64,000 nucleotides of DNA from NCBI GenBank assembly GCA_913775715.1, contig CAJYMC010000007.1:124001-188000 (forward strand). The letters run 5' to 3'. A model generated the notes under the pieces. That model did not search any database. It was not told the DNA's origin and was given only the letters and a program-made list of their open reading frames with translations. Shown piece after piece: positions 52,763 through 62,074 of the stretch. The stretch's first letter is position 1. Every line of letters begins with the position of its first letter. The translations under genes and the position numbers were made by a program. Origin of the DNA: an uncultured Exiguobacterium sp. Its GTDB lineage: Bacteria > Bacillota > Bacilli > Exiguobacteriales > Exiguobacteriaceae.

Positions 52763-54232
52763 TTATGAACGCATTTGTTGTAAGAACGGTTCGATATCGA
52801 CTTGAAGCGCTTCTGATAGTTTCTGACCGAGTGAAGCATCAGCACGGTAGAAGTTACAGATTGCAAGCAAGACCGTGTTTTCATGGCGAACCTGCTCGAG
52901 ATCATTAACAAGGTTTTTCAGAAGGGCTGCTTGCTCGTCTTCTGTCAAACGACGGTATACTTCGCCGGCTTGACCGAAGTTATTCGTCTTCTCGATTTCG
53001 AGACGACCATGTTTATCATCAAGCAACGGTTGATTTTCTTCCGTGTACTCTGGTGTTTCCTTAGGTTCTTCTTGATAGCGGTTCGGTTCGTAGTTCACCG
53101 GACTCGTTTGCTGACCGACTGGCATTGCGCCGTCGCGTTGATAGTTGTTCACTTGTGCGAACGGACAGTTGATCGGAAGTTGTTGGTAGTTCGTTCCGAT
53201 ACGGTAACGTTGTGTGTCCGAGTAAGAGAACAAGCGACCTTGTAACAACTTATCTTCAGATGGCAACATCCCTGGAATCAAGACACCTGGGTTGAACCCG
53301 ACTGATTCTGTTTCAGCGAAATAGTTATCGACATTTTTGTTCAATGTCATCGTACCGACGTGTTGGAACGGAATGACATCTTCAAACCAATCCTTTGTCG
53401 CATCGAGCGGATCGAAATCGAACTGATCGACGTCAGCCGGATCGAGCACCTGTACGAACAGATCCCATTCCGGGTAATCGCCATCTTCAATCGCTTGGAA
53501 CGTATCGTTTGAAGCATGGTTGAAGTCTTTTCCTTGAATCTCTGTCGCTTCTTCTGCTGAGAGATTATGAATACCAGCTTTTGGTACCCAGCGTAATTTG
53601 ACGTAAACCGTATTGCCATGAGCGTTCACCCATTTGAATGAATGGACGGAAGAACCACGCATTTTACGGTAGCTTGCAGGAATTCCTTCATCCGTAAAGA
53701 GGTGCATGAGCATATTCGTTGATTCCGGTCGAAGTGTCATGAAGTCCCAGTAACGGTCAGGATCTTGAATGTTCGTGCGTGGATCTGGTTTAAGCGAATG
53801 CACCATATCCGGGAACTTCATGGCGTCACGAATGAAGAAGACAGGCAAGTTGTTCCCGACGAAATCCCAGTTTCCTTCTTCTGTATAGAACTTGACAGAG
53901 AATCCACGTGGATCGCGGAGTGTCTCTGGAGAATGCGTGCCGTGAATAACAGTCGAGAAACGGGCGAAGACAGGAACTTCTGTCCCTTCTTCTTGTAAAA
54001 ACGCAGCTTTCGTGTACTTTTTCATCGAGTTTTTCACAGTGAAGACACCGTGAGCACCGAATCCACGAGCATGTACGACGCGCTCAGGAACACGTTCCCG
54101 GTCGAAATGGGCCATCTTTTCAATTAATTGATAGTCTTCTAATAGCGTCGGTCCGCGACGTCCAGCCGTACGTGAATTCTGGTTGTCTCCAATCGGTACA
54201 CCTTGGTTTGTCGTTAATCGTTTTTCAGTCAT
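52763..54232 (-). CDS. katA: Heme catalase, clade 1 small-subunit type
   Basis: The 489-residue monofunctional catalase converts hydrogen peroxide to water and oxygen. Catalytic His54 is in RVVHARGFGAHG and Asn127 in FVGNN. The proximal heme tyrosine lies in RLFSYSDTQRYRIG. The region FSTVIHGTHSPETLRDPRG (93-111) replaces the common FSTVAGERGSADT, which is characteristic of clade 1 catalases such as Pseudomonas CatF. No C-terminal flavodoxin-like domain is present. GGGGGAG lies before the ATG. A PerR box sits in the promoter. Confidence 0.96.
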   Translation of the reverse strand: MTEKRLTTNQGVPIGDNQNSRTAGRRGPTLLEDYQLIEKMAHFDRERVPERVVHARGFGAHGVFTVKNSMKKYTKAAFLQEEGTEVPVFARFSTVIHGTHSPETLRDPRGFSVKFYTEEGNWDFVGNNLPVFFIRDAMKFPDMVHSLKPDPRTNIQDPDRYWDFMTLRPESTNMLMHLFTDEGIPASYRKMRGSSVHSFKWVNAHGNTVYVKLRWVPKAGIHNLSAEEATEIQGKDFNHASNDTFQAIEDGDYPEWDLFVQVLDPADVDQFDFDPLDATKDWFEDVIPFQHVGTMTLNKNVDNYFAETESVGFNPGVLIPGMLPSEDKLLQGRLFSYSDTQRYRIGTNYQQLPINCPFAQVNNYQRDGAMPVGQQTSPVNYEPNRYQEEPKETPEYTEENQPLLDDKHGRLEIEKTNNFGQAGEVYRRLTEDEQAALLKNLVNDLEQVRHENTVLLAICNFYRADASLGQKLSEALQVDIEPFLQQMRS

Positions 54233-54265
54233 CTGTTATTCTCCCCCTTATGTAAGATTAAATTG

Positions 54266-54294
54266 ATTATAAAACAATAATCATTCTAAATAAA
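54266..54294 (-). promoter_or_regulatory. katA promoter with PerR box
   Basis: On the minus strand TTTATT, a 17-base spacer and TATAAT (54266-54271) form the promoter. Between the two boxes, TTAGAATGATTATTG (54275-54289) agrees with the PerR box TTATAATNATTATAA at 12 of 15 positions. PerR should therefore repress katA until peroxide oxidises it. Confidence 0.78.
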
Positions 54295-54442
54295 CAATTT
54301 TGCTTGCGAATGTTCTGAATTTTTTTAGCACATTATGAATGTACCCGTGAAAAACAGGTTAGAAACTTCTTGCTTATCCGTTAAAGGATTGCTATTATAA
54401 TCAAGTATGTGAGCAACGTTCTGTGAGAACATAGAAAGCGGC

Positions 54443-54472
54443 TTGACATCACGGGAAAACAAGTGCTATGAT
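54443..54472 (+). promoter_or_regulatory. infC-rpmI-rplT promoter
   Basis: A perfect TTGACA (54443-54448), an 18-base spacer, and TATGAT (54467-54472). The transcript would start near 54479, about 200 nt before infC. Confidence 0.8.
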
Positions 54473-54478
54473 AGCAAA

Positions 54479-54680
54479 GTGAAATGACAACAAAGCAGAA
54501 GCATCCCGCTTCTCACCATGTATGACGACTCGTACTGGTTCATCATGAAGATACGCAATGTGTAGCGTCTGCTATGCTTTGACGTTCCTTATGAGTGTGG
54601 GCGGGAAAAACTGCCGACGCTTTTTTTATAGCGTTTTCTATCATTCATTTTTCGTGCATTGCACGATGGAGGTGCTAACC
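54479..54680 (+). promoter_or_regulatory. infC leader, L20-type autoregulatory attenuator
   Basis: The 200-nt leader contains a terminator-like hairpin, GTGTGGGCGG with CTGCCGACGC (about 54595-54622), followed by seven T residues and then 50 nt before infC. In B. subtilis L20 binds such a leader and stabilises premature termination. Gene order and architecture match; I did not verify the L20-binding helices individually. Confidence 0.75.
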
Positions 54681-55196
54681 ATTAGCAAAGATCTGTTAAT
54701 CAATGAAAGCATCCGTGCCCGGGAAGTTCGTCTTATCGGAGCGGATGGTGCTCAACTAGGTGTCCAATCACGCAACGAAGCGCTACGTCTCGCAGAGGAA
54801 GCGGAACTTGACCTCGTCATGGTCGCTCCACAAGCGACGCCGCCAGTTTGTAAGATCATGGACTACGGTAAATACCGTTTCGAGATGCAAAAGAAGGACA
54901 AAGAAACTCGGAAGAATCAGAAAGTGATTCAGATGAAAGAAGTTCGTCTTAGCCCGACGATCGAGGAGAACGACTTCCAAACGAAATTCCGTAATGCGAA
55001 GAAATTCTTGGAGAATGGTAACAAAGTGAAAGCGAGCATTCGTTTCCGCGGTCGTGCCATCACTCACTCGGAAATCGGTAAACGCGTTCTCGAACGCCTC
55101 GCAACGGATTTAAGTGAGTTCGGTGTTGTGGAACAGAGACCGAAGATGGAAGGACGCAGCATGTTCCTCGTGCTTGCTCCTAAGAAAGAAGACTAA
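54681..55196 (+). CDS. infC: Translation initiation factor IF-3, AUU start
   Basis: The 171-residue factor binds the 30S subunit and checks start-codon pairing. The chain [20 protein letters not shown] matches the B. subtilis N-terminus, and [18 protein letters not shown] and [13 protein letters not shown] cover the two domains and linker. The start is the non-standard ATT at 54681, with GGAGGTG 7 bases before it; the only nearby in-frame ATG (54666) overlaps that Shine-Dalgarno. AUU starts in infC are known to let IF-3 repress its own synthesis. Confidence 0.96.
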   Translation: MSKDLLINESIRAREVRLIGADGAQLGVQSRNEALRLAEEAELDLVMVAPQATPPVCKIMDYGKYRFEMQKKDKETRKNQKVIQMKEVRLSPTIEENDFQTKFRNAKKFLENGNKVKASIRFRGRAITHSEIGKRVLERLATDLSEFGVVEQRPKMEGRSMFLVLAPKKED

Positions 55197-55223
55197 TCGA
55201 ATCGAAGTAGGAGGGAATCTCTC

Positions 55224-55418
55224 ATGCCTAAAATGAAATCGCACCGCGGTGCTTCTAAACGTTTCAAACGTACTGCTTCTGGCAAATTGAAACGTGGTCG
55301 TGCTTACACAAGCCACTTGTTCGGTAACAAATCAACAAAAGCGAAACGTAAATTACGTAAAGCTAGCATGGTATCTACGGGTGACTTCAAACGCATCCGT
55401 CACATGATCGCGAAGTAA
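55224..55418 (+). CDS. rpmI: 50S ribosomal protein L35
   Basis: The 64-residue, very basic protein begins [20 protein letters not shown] and ends RIRHMIAK, the L35 pattern. AGGAGGGAA lies before the ATG. Second gene of infC-rpmI-rplT, with strong codon bias. Confidence 0.98.
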   Translation: MPKMKSHRGASKRFKRTASGKLKRGRAYTSHLFGNKSTKAKRKLRKASMVSTGDFKRIRHMIAK

Positions 55419-55455
55419 TTTATCCAATCGTATACAGATTTAGGAGGGAATTTAT

Positions 55456-55815
55456 ATGCCACGCGTAAAAGGCGGATATACGACTCGTCAACGTCGTAAA
55501 AAACAACTCAAATTAGCTAAGGGCTACTACGGCTCGAAACATACACTCTTCAAGGTTGCGAAACAGCAAGTCATGAAATCTCTCATGTACGCTTACCGTG
55601 ACCGTCGTCAAAAGAAACGTGACTTCCGTCGCCTCTGGATCACTCGGATCAATGCGGCAGCACGTATCAACGGTCTTTCTTACAGCCGCATGATGCATGG
55701 TCTTAAATTAGCAGGTATCGACGTTAACCGTAAGATGCTCGCTGACCTCGCAGTTACAGATGCAACTGCATTTGCTTCACTTGCTGACACAGCAAAAGCA
55801 AAATTGAACGCTTAA
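55456..55815 (+). CDS. rplT: 50S ribosomal protein L20
   Basis: The 119-residue 23S rRNA-binding protein begins [20 protein letters not shown] and contains [19 protein letters not shown] and [16 protein letters not shown], all diagnostic. It is an early assembly protein and the likely repressor of this operon through the infC leader. AGGAGGGAA precedes the ATG. A strong terminator closes the operon. Confidence 0.98.
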   Translation: MPRVKGGYTTRQRRKKQLKLAKGYYGSKHTLFKVAKQQVMKSLMYAYRDRRQKKRDFRRLWITRINAAARINGLSYSRMMHGLKLAGIDVNRKMLADLAVTDATAFASLADTAKAKLNA

Positions 55816-55826
55816 GTTCTACAATT

Positions 55827-55857
55827 CGTCGGGGAATTTAATTCTCCGACGTTTTTT
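55827..55857 (+). terminator. infC-rpmI-rplT operon terminator
   Basis: CGTCGGGGAAT pairs with ATTCTCCGACG (one wobble) around a short loop, followed by six T residues. Confidence 0.92.
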
Positions 55858-55932
55858 CGATTTAATGATAAAATAAGAAGGCACGTCGATGAGACGGTCA
55901 TATGATTTTTTTAGATAGAAGGAGAATTAAAG

Positions 55933-56415
55933 ATGGATTGGTTGACACTTTTTGAGATGCAAGAACAGTTGGATAAACGGATTCAGTCAGAACATCAATT
56001 GACAGGCAATCAATTCGACGAGCGTCTGCTCGCCTTATTGGTCGAGCTCGGTGAACTTGCGAACGAGACACGTTGCTTTAAGTTCTGGTCGAAGAAGGGA
56101 CCATCCGCTCAAGTCACAATTCTTGAGGAATATGTCGATGGCGTCCATTTTCTACTCTCACTAGGTCTAGCACTTGAGTATAAGAAGAATCATTTTGCAG
56201 AAGGTGACTTCTATTTAACGGCAACGGATGCTTTTTTAGACGTCTATAACAAAACGAACGTCTTCGCGATTTCGCGGACGGAACAAAGTTATGATGTTCT
56301 GATTGGTGCATACCTTGCATTAGGTGCTACACTAGGCTTTACACAGGATATGATTTTCAAGGCTTACATTTCTAAAAATGAAGCAAACCATGTGCGACAA
56401 GACAACGGTTACTAA
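55933..56415 (+). CDS. Dimeric all-alpha dUTP diphosphatase (dUTPase_2)
   Basis: The 160-residue cytosolic NTP pyrophosphohydrolase hydrolyses dUTP to dUMP. It shows the all-alpha NTPase metal-binding motifs: LLALLVELGELANETRCFKFW with E-x2-E and EEYVDGVHFLLSLG with E-x2-D. This is unlike the trimeric beta-barrel dUTPases. Aromatic FKFWSKKG follows the first motif as in dimeric dUTPases. AAGGAGAA precedes the ATG. M42 peptidase and SpoU methyltransferase genes follow with short gaps, so an operon is likely. Confidence 0.9.
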   Translation: MDWLTLFEMQEQLDKRIQSEHQLTGNQFDERLLALLVELGELANETRCFKFWSKKGPSAQVTILEEYVDGVHFLLSLGLALEYKKNHFAEGDFYLTATDAFLDVYNKTNVFAISRTEQSYDVLIGAYLALGATLGFTQDMIFKAYISKNEANHVRQDNGY

Positions 56416-56427
56416 GGAGGAAATCAG

Positions 56428-57510
56428 ATGAACGAACAATTACATATGCTAAAACGTCTCACGGACGCAACAGGTGTACCGGGAAACGAAAAAGAAGTCC
56501 GGAGCCTCATGCGTGAATATTTAGAACCTCATGCAGAAGCATTCCACCAGGATGGTCTCGGTAGTCTCTTTGCTGAACATAAAGGCGCAGGCGAAGATGC
56601 ACCACGTGTATTGATTGCTGGTCACATGGATGAAGTCGGATTCATGGTCACGAAGATTGATGAAAAAGGATTCCTTCGTTTCCAACCACTCGGCGGTTGG
56701 TGGGGTCAGGTTCTCTTGGCACAGCGTATGAATATTGTGACGTCATCTGGTGAAGTCATTCCAGGTGTAATCGGTGCAAAACCACCTCATGTTTTACCAC
56801 CGGAAGCGCGCAATAAGCCGGTCGACATCAAAGAGATGTTCATCGATATCGGTGCTTCATCAAAAGACGAAGTCGACGGTTGGGGAATTCGTCCAGGTGA
56901 TACGGTCGTTCCACATTGCGAATTTACTGTGATGAAAAATGAGAACTTCTTGATGGCAAAAGCGTGGGACAACCGGATTGGTTGTGCTATTGCGATTGAA
57001 GCAATCAAACGCTTAAAAGCAGACGGACATCCGAATACGATTTTCGCGGGAGCAACTGTTCAGGAAGAAGTCGGGTTACGTGGGGCTCAAACCGTCGCAC
57101 ATCTGCTCAAACCATCGATCGCCTTTGCTGTCGATACAGGTATCCCAGGTGATACGCCAGGAATGACTGATCGTGAAGCATTATCGAAACTCGGTGAAGG
57201 CGTTCAAGTCATCATGTTCGATGCGTCGATGATCGCACATCGTGGATTGATCGATTTCGTGACGAAAGTCGCAACAGAAGAAAATATCAAATATCAACTG
57301 GACTTAACTCCAGGTGGCGGAACGGATGCAGCGAAGTTCCACTTATCGAATACAGGTGTTCCATCACTTGCATTGACTGTACCGATTCGTTATCTGCACA
57401 CGAACGTCTCAATCATGCATAAAGCCGATTTTGAAGCAGCCGTCGATTTAGTCGTTGCTGTGACAAAACGTCTTGATGCGGAGACTGTCCAAGCGATCTA
57501 CGAGGGGTAA
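56428..57510 (+). CDS. ysdC: M42 family metallo-aminopeptidase (YsdC-like)
   Basis: The 360-residue cytosolic di-metal peptidase belongs to the glutamyl/deblocking aminopeptidase family. Metal ligands lie in AGHMDEVGFMV (His), KAWDNRIGC (Asp), ATVQEEVGLRG (Glu-Glu, including the general base), AVDTGIPGDTPG (Asp) and VPIRYLHTNVS (His). YsdC of B. subtilis (361 residues) lies next to rplT. AAGGAGGAAA precedes the ATG, only 12 bases after the dUTPase stop. Substrate uncertain; some relatives were first called endoglucanases. Confidence 0.93.
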   Translation: MNEQLHMLKRLTDATGVPGNEKEVRSLMREYLEPHAEAFHQDGLGSLFAEHKGAGEDAPRVLIAGHMDEVGFMVTKIDEKGFLRFQPLGGWWGQVLLAQRMNIVTSSGEVIPGVIGAKPPHVLPPEARNKPVDIKEMFIDIGASSKDEVDGWGIRPGDTVVPHCEFTVMKNENFLMAKAWDNRIGCAIAIEAIKRLKADGHPNTIFAGATVQEEVGLRGAQTVAHLLKPSIAFAVDTGIPGDTPGMTDREALSKLGEGVQVIMFDASMIAHRGLIDFVTKVATEENIKYQLDLTPGGGTDAAKFHLSNTGVPSLALTVPIRYLHTNVSIMHKADFEAAVDLVVAVTKRLDAETVQAIYEG

Positions 57511-57517
57511 TAAAATA

Positions 57518-58270
57518 ATGAAGCATATCGCATCAGCAAAGAACGAAATCGTTAAACAATGGAAAAAACTCTTAACGAAAAAAGGACGTCTGCAGACGAA
57601 TCGCTTTTTGATTGAGGGAGAACACTTGATTGAAGAGGCTGTTCGCGCTGGAATCGTCAAGGAATTGATCGTGCGTGAATCGTATCAAGTACCCGGTTCT
57701 TGGAAACGAAATGCCGATGTCTTTACGATTGATGAAGCCGTCATCAAAGTACTGGCTGAAACGGAAACGTCGCAAGGCATCTTCGCTGTCTGTGAGATGA
57801 AACAAGCTTCGGCACAATTAGAGCGAGGACGCTATTTGTTGCTCGATCGTCTGCAAGATCCAGGGAACGTCGGGACGATGATTCGGACTGCTGACGCAGC
57901 TGGATTCGATGGTGTCGTCGTCGGACCGGGAACAGTTGACGTCTATAACGGAAAAGTCATCCGTGCGACGCAAGGATCGCTGTTCCACCTACCGGTCATC
58001 TCCATGCCACTCGAAGAGGCAGTCAATGCCTTGCATGAACAAGGGATTGCGGTAATCGGCACGGCGTTAGAAGGAGCAACGTCTTATCAAACGATCGCAC
58101 CGATGGATGCACTCGGTTTAATCATCGGGAACGAAGCACAAGGCGTTGCGCCAGAATTGCTCTCTTACTGTGATGAGCGTGCCTACATTCCGATTCGTGG
58201 TAAAGCGGAGTCATTGAATGCGGCAGTAGCGGCTGGCATTTTGCTCTATCATTTTGCAAGCGTGGATTGA
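57518..58270 (+). CDS. ysgA: SpoU/TrmH-family RNA 2'-O-methyltransferase (YsgA-like)
   Basis: The 250-residue SPOUT methyltransferase has an N-terminal substrate-binding domain (about 1-90, KGRLQTNRFLIEGEHLIEEA). The knotted catalytic domain contains LLLDRLQDPGNVGTMIRTADAAG, GNEAQGV and IPIRGKAESLNAAVAAGI, which are SpoU motifs 1-3. Predicted target is rRNA. Start ATG 57518 follows GAGGGG by 10 bases; upstream in-frame ATG codons lie within the peptidase gene. Its position before pheST matches B. subtilis ysgA. Confidence 0.94.
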   Translation: MKHIASAKNEIVKQWKKLLTKKGRLQTNRFLIEGEHLIEEAVRAGIVKELIVRESYQVPGSWKRNADVFTIDEAVIKVLAETETSQGIFAVCEMKQASAQLERGRYLLLDRLQDPGNVGTMIRTADAAGFDGVVVGPGTVDVYNGKVIRATQGSLFHLPVISMPLEEAVNALHEQGIAVIGTALEGATSYQTIAPMDALGLIIGNEAQGVAPELLSYCDERAYIPIRGKAESLNAAVAAGILLYHFASVD

Positions 58271-58299
58271 AACCGACAAGCGTTCATGCTAAAGTGAAC

Positions 58300-58550
58300 A
58301 TCAGGAATACATCATGGACGTTGATGGAACAGAGTACGTTAGGGAATGATTCAATCAGGGAGAAGCGGTCGTAGACTGAAAACTGCTTCGTGAATCTGCT
58401 AACCGAATTCACTCCGGAGTCGCACGAGAGATCGTGACGGGATGCGCCCGTTATCGCGCAATTGGAGGACTTTTCGATTGAAAAGTCAAACAAGGGTGGT
58501 ACCACGGTGTTTACATCGTCCCTTCGGCATTTGCCGGAGGGGCGTTTTTT
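58300..58550 (+). promoter_or_regulatory. T-box leader of pheS-pheT (tRNA-Phe sensing)
   Basis: The T-box AGGGTGGTACCACG is at 58493-58506, followed by a terminator hairpin (58517-58529 with 58533-58544) and a T-run. An additional perfect hairpin GGACTTTTCGATTGAAAAGTC lies just before the T-box. Possible Phe specifier TTC triplets occur at about 58383-58413. The upstream boundary is approximate because I did not locate a clear promoter. Confidence 0.93.
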
Positions 58551-58578
58551 TATATCTTCAACTAAAGGAGTGGGAAAG

Positions 58579-59601
58579 ATGCGCGAACAATTAGAAGCAT
58601 TACGCGATGAAGCGTTGACATTAGTCGATCAGGCAACAACACAAAAAGATCTTAATGACGTCCGAGTCAAGTATCTCGGGAAAAAGGGACCAATCACGGA
58701 AGTATTACGAGGAATGGGAAAGTTATCAGCGGAAGAACGACCAGTCGTCGGTGAAATCGCAAATACGGTCCGTCAAGCGATTCAAGAGCAATTGGAACAA
58801 CGTTTGACAGCTGTCAAACAACAAGAAATGGATGCGAAACTGGAAGCGGAAGCAATTGACGTCACGTTACCAGGACGTCCGAAAAAGGTTGGTCATGCGC
58901 ACCTCTTGCAACAGGTGACGGATGAGATCGAAGACATCTTCGTTGGACTCGGTTATACGATTGCCGAAGGTCCAGAAGTCGAGCAAGATCTGTTCAACTT
59001 CGAGATGTTGAATTTACCGAAGGATCACCCGGCACGTGATATGCAAGACTCGTTCTACATCACGGAAGAAATTTTGATGCGAACGCATACGTCACCGGTT
59101 CAAGCACGGACGATGCTTGCTTCTAAAGGTGAACCGATTCGCATTCTTTGCCCAGGTAAAGTCTACCGTCGAGACGAAGACGATGCGACGCACTCGCACC
59201 AATTCATGCAAGTCGAAGGACTCGTCGTCGGAGAATCGATTTCGATGGCAGATTTAAAAGGAACGCTTGAAGCCTTCGCGAAGCAGATGTTCGGTGAAGC
59301 ACGTGAAGTCCGTTTACGCCCAAGTTTCTTCCCGTTCACAGAGCCGTCCGTCGAAGTCGACGTCTCGTGCTTCAAATGTGGCGGTAAAGGATGCAACATC
59401 TGTAAACAGACAGGCTGGATTGAAATTCTAGGTGCGGGAATGGTTCATCCTCACGTTCTCGAAATGGCTGAGTATGATAGCACGAAAATGTCAGGTTTTG
59501 CATTCGGGATGGGTATCGAACGGATTGCCATGTTGAAATACGGTGTCGATGATATTCGTCACTTCTATACGAATGACGTTCGCTTCAGCGAACAGTTTTA
59601 A
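58579..59601 (+). CDS. pheS: Phenylalanyl-tRNA synthetase alpha subunit
   Basis: The 340-residue catalytic subunit of the alpha2-beta2 enzyme has an N-terminal coiled coil (about 1-85) and a class II core with [45 protein letters not shown] (motif 2) and [17 protein letters not shown] (motif 3). It contains a Cys-rich insertion [17 protein letters not shown] (about 272-288), common in this family. ATG 58579 follows AAAGGAG; the earlier ATG at 58462 falls within the T-box leader. Confidence 0.97.
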   Translation: MREQLEALRDEALTLVDQATTQKDLNDVRVKYLGKKGPITEVLRGMGKLSAEERPVVGEIANTVRQAIQEQLEQRLTAVKQQEMDAKLEAEAIDVTLPGRPKKVGHAHLLQQVTDEIEDIFVGLGYTIAEGPEVEQDLFNFEMLNLPKDHPARDMQDSFYITEEILMRTHTSPVQARTMLASKGEPIRILCPGKVYRRDEDDATHSHQFMQVEGLVVGESISMADLKGTLEAFAKQMFGEAREVRLRPSFFPFTEPSVEVDVSCFKCGGKGCNICKQTGWIEILGAGMVHPHVLEMAEYDSTKMSGFAFGMGIERIAMLKYGVDDIRHFYTNDVRFSEQF

Positions 59602-59613
59602 GGGGGAACGCAG

Positions 59614-62010
59614 ATGTTAGTCTCAAAACAATGGTTAAACGAATATGTGGATGTCAGTCACACATCAGGACAAGACTTGGCTGATTTGATTACAAAGAGC
59701 GGAATCGAAGTCGAAGGTGTCGATGTCCGGGATGAAGCGTTAAACAACATCGTCGTCGGACGTGTGTTAACGAAAGAAAAACATCCAGAAGCAGATAAAT
59801 TGAACGTCACGACGGTCGATATCGGACAAGACGAACCGGTCCAAATCGTGTGTGGTGCACCGAACGTCGAAGCCGGACAAGATGTCATCGTTGCGCGCGT
59901 CGGAGCTCGCCTGCCAGGTATTAAAATCAAACGTGCCAAATTGCGCGGTGTCGTCTCAGAAGGGATGATCTGTTCACTCGAAGAACTCGGATTCGAAAAG
60001 AAATACATCCGAGAAGATGAGCAAGACGGAATCCATACGTTCCGTGAACCCGTCACACCGGGACAAGATGTTCTAGAATTACTCGGTCTACGCGATGAAA
60101 TCCTCGAACTTGGATTGACCCCGAACCGGTCGGACTGCCTCAGCATGTATGGTGTCGCACACGAAGTGGCGGCGCTTTATGATACGACACCGACTTTTCC
60201 GGTCGTTGAAGTCAAAGAAGCAGGAACTGCGACGACAGTCGACGTGACGCTTGATTCAGAGGACTGCCCGTTCTACGCAGCACGAGAAATTCAAGGCGTG
60301 ACGATTCAAGAATCACCGACTTGGTTAAAAAACCGCTTGATCGCGAACGGCATTCGTCCGATCAACAATGTCGTCGACGTTACGAACTTCGTCTTACTTG
60401 AGACAGGTCAACCGCTACATTCGTTCGATGCTGAAAAACTCGGCAAACGGATCGTCGTGCGTCAAGCGCGCGCAGGGGAATCGTTCACGACGCTCGACGA
60501 AGTCGAACGGACGCTCGATTCTTCGATGCTCGTCATTACAGACGGTGAACGCCCGGTCGCGCTTGCTGGTGTCATGGGCGGAGCGAATACTGAAGTCGAT
60601 GAAAACACGACATCGATCATTTTAGAATCAGCTTACTTCGCACCGATTTCTGTCCGGAAGACGAGCCGTGTTCTTGGGCTTCGTTCGGACTCGAGTGCTC
60701 GTTTTGAAAAAGGTGTTGATCCACGTCGTGTCTTGTTAGCACTCGATCGGGCAGCAGCTTTGATTGCTGAACTCTCGGGTGGAACGGTTCAAGCGGGTGT
60801 CGCTCAAGCCGGAACGCTTGAGCTTGATGATCACTTGATTGAAGCGAGTGTCTCGTACATCAATCACCGTCTTGGTATGGAAATCGAAGGAACGGTCATG
60901 CAAACGTTACTCGAGCGTCTTGGTCTTGGTGTTGAGTTGTCGGGTGATGCCTTGACGGTCAGCGTACCGACGCGCCGCCAAGACTTGAAAATTCCAGCTG
61001 ATTTAGCGGAAGAAGTCGCTCGTCTTTATGGATATGATGCACTGACTTCAAGCTTACCGTCTGAAGCGAGCCGTGGTTTCTTACCAAAACGGAACATCCA
61101 CCGTCGTCAATTACGCCGGACATTGCAGGGAGCGGGTCTTTCGCAAGCGATTACGTATTCATTGACAAGCGAACAACGCGCGATGCAATTCAATGAACGA
61201 GAAGATTTGCACCCAGTCAAACTGGCAATGCCAATCAGTGAAGCCCGTTCGACACTACGGACGTCACTCATTCCAGGACTTCTTGAAGTCGCGCAGCATA
61301 ACGTCGCACGACAGCATGCCGATGTCGCATTTTATGAACTCGGCAGCGTCTATTTGCAACGAGATGCGTCACTTGAGACACTTCCGATCGAACAAGAAAT
61401 GATCGGTGGCGTCGCTGTTGGTGTCTCAGAACAACATCGTGCTCACGGAACACTTGTTAAAACGGATTTCTTCGTCATGAAAGGAATCGTCGAGACGCTC
61501 GCAACTGCAGTCGGTGTCACGTTGACGTTCGAGACAGCGAGCATTCCTTCGATGCACCCAGGACGGACGGCACGCATTCTGCTTGACGGAGAAGCGATCG
61601 GATTCGTCGGTCAAGTGCATCCTGGTCTGTCAAAAGAACAGTATGGTCTAAAAGAAGTGTACGTCTTCGAGGTAGAGGCAATGGCACTACGTACGAAAGA
61701 AGAGCAGGTCTACTCGGAAATCTCACGTTTCCCATCGATGACACGTGACTTAGCAATCGTCGTCGAGCGATCAGTGACGGCACAATCTATCGTCGATGTC
61801 ATGACGGAAGCAGCCGGTCCACTTCTTCAGACAATCGAATTGTTCGATGTCTATACAGGTGAGAATGTTGGAGAGAATGAAAAATCATTCGCTTTCTCCC
61901 TCCGTTATCAAAACAAAGAACGGACATTAGTTGATGAAGAAATCACGACAGCGCAACAGCGAGTCGTTGATGCAGTGAAAGAATCGTTCAATGCGGAACT
62001 TCGCGCATAA
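59614..62010 (+). CDS. pheT: Phenylalanyl-tRNA synthetase beta subunit
   Basis: The 798-residue subunit has an OB-fold tRNA-binding domain (about 40-150), a B3/4 editing domain (about 205-380), and a B5 domain (about 405-475). A catalytically inactive synthetase-like core follows, then a C-terminal ferredoxin-fold anticodon-binding domain (about 705-798, FPSMTRDLAIVVERSV). AAGGGGG precedes the ATG, 12 bases after pheS. Length matches B. subtilis PheT (804). Confidence 0.97.
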   Translation: MLVSKQWLNEYVDVSHTSGQDLADLITKSGIEVEGVDVRDEALNNIVVGRVLTKEKHPEADKLNVTTVDIGQDEPVQIVCGAPNVEAGQDVIVARVGARLPGIKIKRAKLRGVVSEGMICSLEELGFEKKYIREDEQDGIHTFREPVTPGQDVLELLGLRDEILELGLTPNRSDCLSMYGVAHEVAALYDTTPTFPVVEVKEAGTATTVDVTLDSEDCPFYAAREIQGVTIQESPTWLKNRLIANGIRPINNVVDVTNFVLLETGQPLHSFDAEKLGKRIVVRQARAGESFTTLDEVERTLDSSMLVITDGERPVALAGVMGGANTEVDENTTSIILESAYFAPISVRKTSRVLGLRSDSSARFEKGVDPRRVLLALDRAAALIAELSGGTVQAGVAQAGTLELDDHLIEASVSYINHRLGMEIEGTVMQTLLERLGLGVELSGDALTVSVPTRRQDLKIPADLAEEVARLYGYDALTSSLPSEASRGFLPKRNIHRRQLRRTLQGAGLSQAITYSLTSEQRAMQFNEREDLHPVKLAMPISEARSTLRTSLIPGLLEVAQHNVARQHADVAFYELGSVYLQRDASLETLPIEQEMIGGVAVGVSEQHRAHGTLVKTDFFVMKGIVETLATAVGVTLTFETASIPSMHPGRTARILLDGEAIGFVGQVHPGLSKEQYGLKEVYVFEVEAMALRTKEEQVYSEISRFPSMTRDLAIVVERSVTAQSIVDVMTEAAGPLLQTIELFDVYTGENVGENEKSFAFSLRYQNKERTLVDEEITTAQQRVVDAVKESFNAELRA

Positions 62011-62021
62011 TCAGAATAAAT

Positions 62022-62059
62022 AAACAGCCGCTTTCCTTTCAGAGGAAGGCGGCTGTTTT
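62022..62059. terminator. Bidirectional terminator between pheT and the MFS gene
   Basis: AAACAGCCGCTTTCCT pairs with AGGAAGGCGGCTGTTT (one mismatch) around a 5-nt loop, between convergent genes. Confidence 0.9.
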
Positions 62060-62074
62060 CATTTGACGACAGAT

